Source of the DNA: Bacteroidales bacterium UBA3816
GTDB lineage: Bacteria; Bacteroidota; Bacteroidia; Bacteroidales; P3
Assembly: GCA_002368955.1 (NCBI GenBank)
Contig: DFDY01000075.1
Span: forward strand, 1-23,135
Reading direction: 5' to 3'
Length of the DNA: 23,135 nucleotides
Every line of letters begins with the position of its first letter. Within the stretch, counting starts at the first letter, position 1. Below the pieces are notes generated by a model that made no database searches, was not told the DNA's origin, and was given only the letters and a program-made list of their open reading frames with translations. Made by a program: the position numbers and the translations under genes. Below, piece by piece: positions 7,684-15,128 of this stretch.

Positions 7684-8541
7684 TTAGGTTTTCTTTTTGA
7701 GCCAGGTGAGTTGTTTTTTGGCATAGTGCCAGGTGTTGAGGCGAATGGTGTCGGCCACTTGCTGGCATTGGCTTTGGCTGAGGGGAAAGGGCTCTCCGGC
7801 AGGCTGCCAAAGTGCGAAGAATTCTTTGTAGCCCACGGTGTTGAGGGTGTTGAGGTGTCGTAGGGGGTAAAGGTTGCGGGCTTCGGCTTCGAGGCCTTGC
7901 TGCATCATGAGGTCGACACGGCGGTCGATGCGTTGGCGCAGCTGGTCGCGGTCGCGCTGGAGGACTTCTACGGTGGTTTGAAACGGTCGTGGACGGGGGG
8001 GCTGGCTGACGAGCTGGCTGTAGGGAATGCCCGCGGTGAGGGTTACCTCTAAGGCCCGCTGGATGCGCACGCCGTTGGCGAGGTCGACTTGGGCGTAGTA
8101 GTCGGGGTCGAACTTCTGGAGCATGGCACGGAGGCTGGCGACACCTTCTGTGCGGAGCTTTTGCTGGAGTTCTTCGCGGAGGCCCGGGGCTGGGTCGGGG
8201 AGGACAGCGATGCCCATGCGGAGGGCTTCGACGTAAAGGCCGCTCCCTCCCACGGCAATAACGGTGTCGTGGGTTTGGAAGAGTTGCTGGAGAAGGGCGA
8301 GGGCTTCCTGTTCGTAGGCGAAGACGTTGTAGGGGTCGGTCACGGAGCGGCAGGCGATGAAGTGATGGGGGACGGCGGCGAGTTCTTGTTCCGAGGGACG
8401 GGCCACTCCGATGTTGAGCTCCTGGTAGAACTGGCGCGAGTCGTAGGAGAGTATCTCGGTGCCGAGCTGCTGGGCGAGTTCAATGGCTCGGGCGGTCTTG
8501 CCCGAGGCGGTGGGGCCTAGTATAAAGTGGAGACGCTTGAT
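7684..8541 (-). CDS. miaA: tRNA dimethylallyltransferase MiaA, with no standard start codon before its P-loop
   Basis: The enzyme adds a dimethylallyl group to N6 of A37 in tRNAs reading UNN codons. The frame is open from 8550 to 7684 and encodes the whole protein: IKRLHFILGPTASGKTARA (P-loop), SYDSRQFY, VGGSGLYVEAL, RIQRALEV, NTVGYKEF and HYAKKQLTWLKKK. The first ATG/GTG/TTG in frame is GTG at 8406, about 45 residues downstream, which would delete the P-loop. The expected start position (8541-8539) reads ATC, directly followed by AAG CGT CTC. An in-frame TAA lies at 8553-8551, and an in-frame ATGAAACGGCTG begins at 8598. Either ATC is used, or a base is wrong, or the gene is damaged. The coordinates given assume initiation at ATC and give 285 residues, close to the usual size. 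Confidence 0.85.
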   Translation of the reverse strand: MKRLHFILGPTASGKTARAIELAQQLGTEILSYDSRQFYQELNIGVARPSEQELAAVPHHFIACRSVTDPYNVFAYEQEALALLQQLFQTHDTVIAVGGSGLYVEALRMGIAVLPDPAPGLREELQQKLRTEGVASLRAMLQKFDPDYYAQVDLANGVRIQRALEVTLTAGIPYSQLVSQPPRPRPFQTTVEVLQRDRDQLRQRIDRRVDLMMQQGLEAEARNLYPLRHLNTLNTVGYKEFFALWQPAGEPFPLSQSQCQQVADTIRLNTWHYAKKQLTWLKKKT

Positions 8542-8567
8542 AGTTAATAATTAACAGTTGATGTGAT
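8540..8567 (-). repeat. degenerate heptanucleotide array at the miaA start
   Basis: On the plus strand the sequence falls into four consecutive seven-base units of the type WYAGTTR, beginning ATAGTTA at 8540 and including ACAGTTG at 8554. Read on the coding strand the last unit is AACTATC, whose ATC is the presumed miaA start. The same unit family occurs at 10053-10087 and 16045-16072, in each case directly 5' of a minus-strand gene. Confidence 0.6.
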
Positions 8568-8596
8568 ATTTCTGGGTTCTGGGTGACAGCCGTTTC

Positions 8597-8631
8597 ATAG
8601 TGCACTGTACATTGTTCACTGTGCACTCTCG
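8597..8631 (-). repeat. heptanucleotide array of a second type across the end of the CCA-adding enzyme gene
   Basis: Five units of seven bases run in register, of the type AYWGTKC on the plus strand (for example ATAGTGC at 8597 and ATTGTTC at 8611). The last unit fits less well. The stop codon of the CCA-adding enzyme gene (8616-8618) and its final four or five codons lie inside this array. It is separated from the array at the miaA start by about 29 nt. Confidence 0.55.
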
Positions 8632-10046
8632 ACGGGGTGGAGGCCAAGTTCGGCGGCTTTTTCCAACATCATCTGCCAGGCGGCATCGCGGTCGTTGGGG
8701 ATGAGACCGTCGAGGATGGCATCTTTGATGGCATCTTTGATGGTACCGATTTCGCGGCAGGGGGGGATGCCGAAGGTGCGCATGATGTCTTCGCCGCTGA
8801 CGGGGGGCTGGAAGTTGCGGATGCGGTCTTTCTCTTCCAGTTCGACCAACTTTTTGCGGACGATTTGGAAGTTTTTCATGTAGCGGCGCACCTTCTCTTC
8901 GTTCTTGCTGGTGATGTCGGCTTCGCAGAGGGCCATGAGGTCGTCTATGTCGTCACCGGCATCAAAAAGGAGTCGGCGGACGGCGGAGTCGGTCACTTCG
9001 TCTTCGGCCAGGATGATGGGGCGGAGGTGGAGGAGGACCAGCTTTTCGACGTATTTCATCTTGCTGTCGAGGGGCAGGCGGAGGCGGGTGAAGATTTTTT
9101 TGACCATCTTGCTGCCGCGGACTTCGTGACCGTGGAAAGTCCAGCCCAGTTTGGGGTCGTAGCGTTTGGTAGCAGGTTTGCCAATGTCGTGGAGCAAGGC
9201 AGCCCAGCGCAGCCAGAGGTCGTCGGAGTGGGCGGCGACGTGGTCGGCCACTTCAAGGGTGTGGAAGAAGTTGTCTTTGTGGCCTCGGCCATCGACCATT
9301 TCTACTCCTTTGAGGTTGCTGAACTCGGGGAAGATGAGTCTCAACAGGCCCGATTTCTCCAGCAGTTTGAACCCTACGGAGGGCTTGGGTGAGAGGACTA
9401 TCTTGTTGAGCTCGGTGGTGATGCGCTCCATGGAGACAATCTTGATGCGGTCGGCGTTGCGCTGGATGGCCTCGAAGGTGGAGTCTTGAATGTAAAAACC
9501 CAGCTGGGAGGCAAAGCGGATGGCACGCATCATGCGGAGGGGGTCGTCGCTGAAGGTGATGTCGGGGTCGAGAGGGGTGCGGATAAGTCCATTGTCGAGG
9601 TCGCGGATGCCGCCAAAGGGGTCCACGAGGGTGCCAAAGGAGTCGTGGTTGAGGGAGACGGCCATGGCGTTGATGGTGAAGTCTCGCCGGTTTTGGTCGT
9701 CTTCGAGGGTGCCGGTCTCGACATGTGGTTTGCGGCTGTCGTGGCTGTAGCTTTCGCGCCGGGCTCCGACGAATTCTATCTGCCAGGTTTCGCCACCGTG
9801 GTGGTACTGGAAAGCGGCGGTGCCAAAGGTTTTGAAAACGGTGACTTCGATGGTGGGACTGATGGAGTGGGCGGTGGCTTTGGCCAGTTCGATGCCGTTG
9901 CCGACACAGACGATGTCGATGTCGGTGCAGTGGCGCTGGAGAAAGTAGTCGCGCACCACGCCGCCCACGGCAAAGGCACTGACACCCAGCTGGTCGGCGG
10001 CTTGGCCGACGATTTTGTATATGGGATTGTCGAGTAGGACGTCCAC
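8616..10046 (-). CDS. CCA tRNA nucleotidyltransferase (class II) with HD domain
   Basis: The 476-residue protein carries the class II nucleotidyltransferase head: VGGVVRDYFL at residues 27-36, followed by the catalytic TDIDIVCVG with Asp42 and Asp44. The flexible-loop motif RRDFTINAMAV is at 120-130, and DPLRMMRAIRFASQLGF is the primer-side block. The C-terminal half is an HD phosphohydrolase-type domain with FFHTLEVADHV and WAALLHDIGK (His287-Asp288). Such proteins complete or repair the 3' CCA of tRNAs; poly(A) polymerase relatives look alike, so CCA addition is the more probable but not proven role. It starts with GTG at 10046, and DVLLDN aligns with the usual beginning, so GTG is the likely start. 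A heptanucleotide array lies directly upstream and another covers its stop. It is followed by miaA. Confidence 0.92.
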   Translation of the reverse strand: MDVLLDNPIYKIVGQAADQLGVSAFAVGGVVRDYFLQRHCTDIDIVCVGNGIELAKATAHSISPTIEVTVFKTFGTAAFQYHHGGETWQIEFVGARRESYSHDSRKPHVETGTLEDDQNRRDFTINAMAVSLNHDSFGTLVDPFGGIRDLDNGLIRTPLDPDITFSDDPLRMMRAIRFASQLGFYIQDSTFEAIQRNADRIKIVSMERITTELNKIVLSPKPSVGFKLLEKSGLLRLIFPEFSNLKGVEMVDGRGHKDNFFHTLEVADHVAAHSDDLWLRWAALLHDIGKPATKRYDPKLGWTFHGHEVRGSKMVKKIFTRLRLPLDSKMKYVEKLVLLHLRPIILAEDEVTDSAVRRLLFDAGDDIDDLMALCEADITSKNEEKVRRYMKNFQIVRKKLVELEEKDRIRNFQPPVSGEDIMRTFGIPPCREIGTIKDAIKDAILDGLIPNDRDAAWQMMLEKAAELGLHPVESAQ

Positions 10047-10052
10047 TATTTT

Positions 10053-10087
10053 TTAGTTGATAGTTATGAGTTAATGGTCAATAGTTG
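10053..10087 (-). repeat. degenerate heptanucleotide array 5' of the CCA-adding enzyme gene
   Basis: Five consecutive seven-base units of the type WTAGTTR / ATGGTCA run in exact register from TTAGTTG at 10053 to ATAGTTG at 10081-10087. Columns 4-5 are GT in all five units, and AGT is present in four. They fill most of the 48-nt gap between the MORN-like lipoprotein gene (stop at 10095) and the GTG start at 10046. Confidence 0.7.
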
Positions 10088-10094
10088 CGGGGCA

Positions 10095-10805
10095 CTATTT
10101 TTTTGTGTATTCTTTCTTCTGGAGGGGGTTGCCCTCTTTATCGTAGAATTCCCATGTGCCTACACGGTTGCCTTTCTCGTAGGTGCCTTGGTAGTAGGGA
10201 ACACCAGTTTCATGGTAGACGACATAGGGGCCATCCTCTATGCCGTCGACAAAGTTGGCCTCGACTTGGATTTTGCCGTTGGGGAAGTAGAAGTAGACTT
10301 TGCCTTGGCGCATGTGGTTGCGGAGGCGTTCGGTGCTGCGGACGGTGTAGTTGCTGTAGAACTGGATGACGTCTTGGTTCTCACCGGAGAAGAAAGAGAC
10401 GGTGGAGGGGGTGCCAAAAAGGCCCATGTCGCTGACCACCACGGAGTCGAGCTTGCCGTCGTAGTAGGGACCGCCATTGCGGTTGAAAAACTGCCAGTGG
10501 CTGCCGTAGTCGTGTTTTTGACTGAAGTCGGCCGTGGCAAAAAGCTGGCCGTTGTCCCAGTAATAATTCCAGGTGCCGTCGGGCACTTCGGGTTTGCCGC
10601 TGAATGTCTTTTCGAACTGGAGCTGTCCGTTCTGGTAGTACATCTTTTCGCCCACACGGGTGGGGTTCTCTTTCTTGCCTTTCTCCAGGGCTATGAGCAT
10701 GGGCTCGCCAGTGGGGTAGTATTCGAGCACTTTTTCGCGAACGGGATTGCAGGCGGCCATGAGAAGGGCGGCCATAAAAAGGGGTATGATGGATTTGTGT
10801 TTCAT
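10095..10805 (-). CDS. lipoprotein with MORN-like repeats
   Basis: The 236-residue protein begins with a lipoprotein signal, MKHKSIIPLFMAALLMAAC, giving a lipidated Cys19. The mature part contains several copies of a roughly 22-residue pattern built on Tyr-Tyr/Phe-x-x-Gly-x-(Pro/Leu), for example YYPTGEPML, MYYQNGQLQFEKTF, YYWDNGQLFATADF, YFPNGKIQVEANF and YHETGVPYYQGTY. These resemble the MORN-like repeats common in Bacteroidota antitoxin-like and envelope proteins. Their function is not known; they may form a beta-meander binding surface. I chose ATG at 10805 because the longer open frame upstream overlaps der and has no signal peptide. The gene lies 16 nt after der and 48 nt before the CCA-adding enzyme gene. 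Confidence 0.82.
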   Translation of the reverse strand: MKHKSIIPLFMAALLMAACNPVREKVLEYYPTGEPMLIALEKGKKENPTRVGEKMYYQNGQLQFEKTFSGKPEVPDGTWNYYWDNGQLFATADFSQKHDYGSHWQFFNRNGGPYYDGKLDSVVVSDMGLFGTPSTVSFFSGENQDVIQFYSNYTVRSTERLRNHMRQGKVYFYFPNGKIQVEANFVDGIEDGPYVVYHETGVPYYQGTYEKGNRVGTWEFYDKEGNPLQKKEYTKK

Positions 10806-10821
10806 GATGAAAGTTAGTTTT

Positions 10822-12129
10822 TTATTTTGCTCTGAAATAAATGGTGATAGGCACGCCGTGGAAGTCCCACATCTCGCGCAGACGGTTCTCGACAAAGCGT
10901 TTGTAGGGGTCGCGGATGTACTGGGGGAGGTTGCAGAAGAAAACGAACTGGGGATAGCGCGTGGGGAGCTGGGTGATGTATTTAATCTTAATCCACTTGC
11001 CTTTGACCGACGGTGGGGGATTCTGCTCTTTGACGATGGGTAGCAACAGGTCGTTGAGCTCGCTGGTGGAGATATGGCGGCTGCGGGCCTCGTAGACCTG
11101 CTTGGCAGTTTCAAGGACTTTGAAGACACGCTGCTTGTTGAGGACACTGGTGAAGATGATGGGGACGTCGTCGAAGGGGGCTATGCGGCTGCGGATGAGC
11201 TGTTCGAACTGCTTGTGGGTGTTGGTTTCCTTCTCGATGAGGTCCCATTTGTTGACCACGACGACCACGCCCTTGTTGTTGCGCTGGATGAGGGAGAAGA
11301 TGTTCAGGTCCTGCTGTTCCAGCCCTTGGGTGGCATCCAGCATCAGAATGCACACGTCAGCATTCTCGATGGCGCGAACACTGCGCATGACGGAGTAGAA
11401 CTCAAGGTCTTCACTTACCTTGGACTTCTTGCGCAGACCGGCGGTGTCGACAAAGTTGAAGTCGAAGCCGAACATGTTGTAGCGGGTATAGATGCTGTCG
11501 CGGGTGGTGCCGGCAATGGGGGTTACGATGTTGCGATTTTGGCCTGTGATGAGGTTGATGAAAGAACTTTTGCCCACATTGGGACGGCCCACCACGGCGA
11601 TGCGGGGGAGCCCCTCGGAGTCGTCGTCATCGCCTTGGTCAAAGTCGGCCACCAGCAGGTCCAGCAGGTCGCCGGTGCCGCTGCCAGTCATGCCGGCAAT
11701 GGGAATGGGGTCGCCCAGCCCCAGGGAGTAAAACTCGGAGAGGGTGGTCATATCCTTGGAGTTGTCGACCTTGTTGGCCACGAGAATTACTTTCTTTGGA
11801 CAGCGGCGGAGCATCTGGGCTACGTCTTCGTCCATGGGGGTGAGCCCTTCGCGGGCATCGACAAGGAAAAGGATGGTGTCGGCCTCTTCGATGGCCAACT
11901 GTACCTGTTTGCGTATCTCGGTTTCAAATTCGTCGTCGCCGCCCATCACATAGCCGCCGGTGTCGATGACGGAGAATTTCTTGCCGTTCCAGTCGGACTT
12001 GCCATACTGGCGGTCGCGGGTGACACCTGAGGTTTCGTCCACGATGGCCTGTCGGCTTTCGGTCAGGCGGTTGAAAAGAGTTGACTTGCCTACATTGGGC
12101 CGTCCTACAATTGCTACGATATTGCTCAT
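10822..12129 (-). CDS. der: ribosome biogenesis GTPase Der (EngA)
   Basis: The 435-residue protein has the tandem GTPase arrangement unique to Der. Domain 1 has GRPNVGKS at 9-16, DTGG at 57-60 and NKVD at 119-122. An acidic linker (DQGDDDDSEG, about 165-173) precedes domain 2, which has GRPNVGKSS at 181-189, DTAGLRKKSKV and NKWD. The C-terminal KH-like domain ends in REMWDFHGVPITIYFRAK. Der acts in late assembly of the 50S ribosomal subunit. Its ATG overlaps the stop of the DUF5723-like gene by four bases (ATGA), so translation is probably coupled to an envelope protein gene, an odd partner for a ribosome factor. Confidence 0.96.
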   Translation of the reverse strand: MSNIVAIVGRPNVGKSTLFNRLTESRQAIVDETSGVTRDRQYGKSDWNGKKFSVIDTGGYVMGGDDEFETEIRKQVQLAIEEADTILFLVDAREGLTPMDEDVAQMLRRCPKKVILVANKVDNSKDMTTLSEFYSLGLGDPIPIAGMTGSGTGDLLDLLVADFDQGDDDDSEGLPRIAVVGRPNVGKSSFINLITGQNRNIVTPIAGTTRDSIYTRYNMFGFDFNFVDTAGLRKKSKVSEDLEFYSVMRSVRAIENADVCILMLDATQGLEQQDLNIFSLIQRNNKGVVVVVNKWDLIEKETNTHKQFEQLIRSRIAPFDDVPIIFTSVLNKQRVFKVLETAKQVYEARSRHISTSELNDLLLPIVKEQNPPPSVKGKWIKIKYITQLPTRYPQFVFFCNLPQYIRDPYKRFVENRLREMWDFHGVPITIYFRAK

Positions 12130-13628
12130 TCTAAAGTGGGTTGTAAGTTGGATTTCTGCTGTTCGGGTTGCTGCTGGGGCTGCTTAGAGGGGTCGGGTTC
12201 TTTATTGAGGCCCACCATGTTGATGCCGAACATGACATGGGCGGCTTTGACACGGGTGGGGTTGAAGTCGGAGAGGTACTCAATGGCGGCAAAGAGCTGG
12301 AGCCTCTGGCCGGGGCTGAGGGTGAGGGCGCAACCGGGGTTGAGCCACGTGATGTCGTGGCCGTTATAGGAGAAGGAGTTGACCAAGGAGAGCTCCATCC
12401 AGTTGAAGAGGTTGAGGTGGGCGGAGAGGGTGTTGTTGCAGGCAAAGTGGCTGAGGTCGGAGGTGTGGTTGTTAAACCATCCGTTGTACCACTGCCCTTG
12501 GAACAGGTAGCCCACGCGCAGCAGTTTGCCTATGGAGGCGGACACACCCGCATACATGCGGGTGGGAATGGAATACCAGTAGCCGCTCTCTTCGGTGGTG
12601 TAGTCTATCATGGACAGGAGGCTGTCCTTCAAACGGCCGATAAAGGAGGTGTCCACCGTGCCGGCGGTGACCAGGGTGCTGAGGTCTATGCCCTCGAAGG
12701 TGATGGAAATGTCTTTCTGTTTGGGCACAATGGCCATGGGGTTCTGCTGCCAGCTGATGCCGGGGCCGAGGTCAACGATGCTGAGGCTGATGTCGAAGAG
12801 GGCCAGCTTGAGTTTGGCACCTATGTCAAAGGTAAAGCCCAGGTTTTTCGGCATCATGCCCTTCAGATTGCCGACGTTGAAATCGAAGGTGCCGTCCTCT
12901 TTGCGAGAGACGCGTGCAATGCCGGCGGTGTGGAGCAGATAGTCGGTGGTGAGGCGCATGTAGCTCACGTCCTCGGCAGTGGTGAGGTCGATGGCGAGGT
13001 TGTCCAAGGAGACGGCCTCAATGCCGTCCAAGACGTTCAGACGGGCACCGACAGTGAGCGGCAGGATAGGCAGCTTGAACGCCCCGCCCACACTCAGGTA
13101 GGCATAGGTCTGGCTGCTGAAAATGTCTTTGGCACCAAAGTCAATGTGGCTGTTCTCGCCCATGTTGCCCTCGGTTATGAAGTCGATGAGTCCCAAGGGA
13201 ACATTGAATGAGTTGAGGGTCCTCATGCCTGCCGCAAAGGTGAAGTGTAGGTTTTCCCCTTTGGTGAAGCCAAAACCCAACAGGTTGACGTCGGTGTTGT
13301 GGTAGAAGTTGCATCCTGTGGTTTTCAACTTGGCCAGCACGTCGTTGATGTTCAGCACGGTCACGTCGCGCACTGGGTCATATTTGAACCCCAATTCCTC
13401 GTAGGAGAGGGGCATGGAGAGCTGCAGGCTGGTCTTGGCGGTGGTGACGTACCAACCAGACTCTTTGGGGAAGAGGGCGGGATTGTAGGAATTGGACCAG
13501 GGCGAGCGGATGGAGTGATAGAAAACCGCATTGTCGGTTATCAGCTGTGCGCGGCTGACCGAGGGCATGACTGTTGCCATGGTGGCCAATACTAGGCTCA
13601 GAATCAGAAGGTATAAATGTCTTTTCAT
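12126..13628 (-). CDS. DUF5723-like exported protein, probable outer-membrane beta-barrel
   Basis: With the ATG at 13628 the protein has 500 residues and a signal peptide (MKRHLYLLILSLVLATMATV, cleavage probably after SRA near residue 28). The mature region has alternating aromatic/glycine strands such as YAYLSVGGAFKLPILPLTVGARLNVLDG and YSIPTRMYAGVSASIGKLLRVGYLFQG, typical of Bacteroidota outer-membrane barrels. The early NPALFPKESGWYV segment recalls the DUF5723 family, an assignment from memory that I rate as likely. The C-terminus ends in a Gln/Pro-rich tail with no type IX sorting domain. A TTG at 13637 would add three residues, but ATG is preferred. It follows the lipoprotein gene by 9 nt and overlaps der, so all three form one unit. 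Function unknown. Confidence 0.78.
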   Translation of the reverse strand: MKRHLYLLILSLVLATMATVMPSVSRAQLITDNAVFYHSIRSPWSNSYNPALFPKESGWYVTTAKTSLQLSMPLSYEELGFKYDPVRDVTVLNINDVLAKLKTTGCNFYHNTDVNLLGFGFTKGENLHFTFAAGMRTLNSFNVPLGLIDFITEGNMGENSHIDFGAKDIFSSQTYAYLSVGGAFKLPILPLTVGARLNVLDGIEAVSLDNLAIDLTTAEDVSYMRLTTDYLLHTAGIARVSRKEDGTFDFNVGNLKGMMPKNLGFTFDIGAKLKLALFDISLSIVDLGPGISWQQNPMAIVPKQKDISITFEGIDLSTLVTAGTVDTSFIGRLKDSLLSMIDYTTEESGYWYSIPTRMYAGVSASIGKLLRVGYLFQGQWYNGWFNNHTSDLSHFACNNTLSAHLNLFNWMELSLVNSFSYNGHDITWLNPGCALTLSPGQRLQLFAAIEYLSDFNPTRVKAAHVMFGINMVGLNKEPDPSKQPQQQPEQQKSNLQPTLE

Positions 13629-13637
13629 GGCAGCCAA

Positions 13638-14999
13638 TTATTTATTGAATGGGGGCATGGGAATTTCGGTCATGTCTACGGGGAGGGTGAAATCGGCATG
13701 GGGCGAAAGGACCACATAGGTGCGTATGTCTACGCGGTCGTTGCCAAGCACGGCCACCGTGGGCGAGTTACCTGAGAGGTCGGGGTTTGCCGTGTTGAGG
13801 AGGATGTGGTAGACCACCCGCCGGGTCTCGCCCATCTGTTTCAGTTTGCTGAGCGAGATAGGGGTTTTGATGAGGGTTTGGGTGGCACCGGCGGCAATAA
13901 AGGTGTTGATGTGCCCCGGCAGGGGTTTCAACGGGGCAGGCCCCACAGAGTACTCCCCGTCGTCTGTGGAGGAGAGAATGGGCTGATCATTGGCATCGAG
14001 GAAGGTCACGTCAAAGGCCAGCGCTATCGGCAGCCCGTTGCCCACGGCAAAGGCCAGGTAGCAGCTGTCGTTATTGAGATGCAGGGTGTAATTCTCGCTG
14101 CGGAGGGTGTCCTGCTCTATGTTGGCCAGCTGTTCGCCGAGGGAGGAAAGGTCCACATCGAGGGTGTCGGTGTAGGCCATGCCCGAGGTGTAGAAATTCA
14201 AGGGCAGCTCCAGCCGTCCATTAAAGTCGGCCATCATACTGTCAACGCCAATATAGTTAATCTGCTCTTGGAAGGTGGAGCCGGGCAGCAGCTGTGAGGG
14301 GGGCAGGGTGATGCACATGCGCACCGTGTAGTCCACGCTGTAGGGCTTGTGCTCCGCCACGTCTCTCAGGTTGTACCTGTCCAGCAACTCCAGATGTCGT
14401 GTCTCCAGCAGCTCGGTCACTGTCACAGCCTCAGTAGCAATCTGCAGCGGCAGCGTATCGCGGAAGCCGTCCAGACAGTTGATGATCAGCTCTAGCGAGT
14501 CGAAGGTCAGGTTTGAACCCTCGGCCAAAATCTCTTGGAACGAACTGTTCACAAAGCCCCGTACATCGGCTGTCAAACTCACTAAAAACTCGTTGATTCT
14601 AAAAGTATTGGTGTCATATTCCTGTAACTTCTTGAACAGGTCTAGTTTCTCCGTTCCCTTGATGACATAGTAGCTTCGCACCAGGTCGTCCTTGCTTTCC
14701 ACGCGGCCACTGACCCCTTTTTCGGCCACCCAGGAAAGCACCGTGTGGTCGTAGTAATCATAGCGGAAATACACTATATCGTCACTGCCTATCCGCACCG
14801 TCAGGTTCTGGTTTGTATCCACCATACCCACAATGGTGTTCATGTTGGCCGACATGTGGGCCACGGGAATACCATACAAAGGGTCGAAACTCCCCTCTAT
14901 GGAAAGGGGGTGCCTCAGTTCGTCAAAATAATCCTTGTTGCAGGCCGTTACCGACAATAGCAACGCCAGCAGCACAAGGCTGATACAGTTGTGTTTCAT
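13638..14999 (-). CDS. lipoprotein of unknown function, about 453 residues
   Basis: The ATG at 14999 gives a clear lipoprotein signal, MKHNCISLVLLALLLSVTAC, with lipidated Cys20 followed by Asn-Lys-Asp. The open frame continues 40 codons further upstream, but that part lies over the promoter and lacks a signal, so I exclude it. The mature protein starts with YFDELRHPLSIEGSFDPLYGIPVAH and contains no domain I recognise. The composition is mixed alpha/beta with repeated short segments such as TVRIGSDDIVYFRYDYYD and LPLNFYTSGMAYTDTLDVDL. Its location directly before the DUF5723-like gene (9-nt gap) suggests the two work together at the outer membrane. It is the first gene of the long minus-strand block. 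Confidence 0.8.
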   Translation of the reverse strand: MKHNCISLVLLALLLSVTACNKDYFDELRHPLSIEGSFDPLYGIPVAHMSANMNTIVGMVDTNQNLTVRIGSDDIVYFRYDYYDHTVLSWVAEKGVSGRVESKDDLVRSYYVIKGTEKLDLFKKLQEYDTNTFRINEFLVSLTADVRGFVNSSFQEILAEGSNLTFDSLELIINCLDGFRDTLPLQIATEAVTVTELLETRHLELLDRYNLRDVAEHKPYSVDYTVRMCITLPPSQLLPGSTFQEQINYIGVDSMMADFNGRLELPLNFYTSGMAYTDTLDVDLSSLGEQLANIEQDTLRSENYTLHLNNDSCYLAFAVGNGLPIALAFDVTFLDANDQPILSSTDDGEYSVGPAPLKPLPGHINTFIAAGATQTLIKTPISLSKLKQMGETRRVVYHILLNTANPDLSGNSPTVAVLGNDRVDIRTYVVLSPHADFTLPVDMTEIPMPPFNK

Positions 15000-15026
15000 G
15001 GTCGTTTTTATAGTTTTTAGATTTTG

Positions 15027-15034
15027 CAAAAGTA
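15027..15034 (-). promoter_or_regulatory. Bacteroidota-type -7 element for the lipoprotein-DUF5723-der block
   Basis: The minus strand reads TACTTTTG, an exact TAnnTTTG, 28 nt upstream of the lipoprotein ATG at 14999. It is flanked upstream by a run of ten T residues. A -33 box is not obvious. The leader is short (about 20 nt) and purine-rich. This is the only strong promoter-like site I see between 15128 and 6787. Confidence 0.6.
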
Positions 15035-15128
15035 CAAAAAAAAATCGTTTTATTGTGTTTTTTATGTATGCTACCACAATTAAAGTGCTTTTTTTACTAT
15101 CGCCGTTGCCCCTCCACACAATGTCGAA

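Noticed and set aside
8540..8631. A CRISPR-like or microsatellite array.
   Set aside because: Units are seven bases, degenerate and without spacers, and no cas genes are present.
10806..11147. A 114-codon upstream extension of the MORN-like lipoprotein frame.
   Set aside because: It lies entirely over der in another frame, is Ser/Pro-rich shadow sequence and hides a clear lipoprotein signal beginning at 10805.
12168..13211. A long plus-strand open frame opposite the DUF5723-like gene, and similar ones at 11074-12030 and 1225-2109.
   Set aside because: They are antisense or alternate-frame shadows of GC-rich genes, with Gly/Val/Glu- or Arg/His-rich composition and no domain.
15000..15119. 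A 40-codon extension of the lipoprotein gene.
   Set aside because: It covers the TAnnTTTG promoter and the poly-T tract and lies before a textbook lipoprotein signal.
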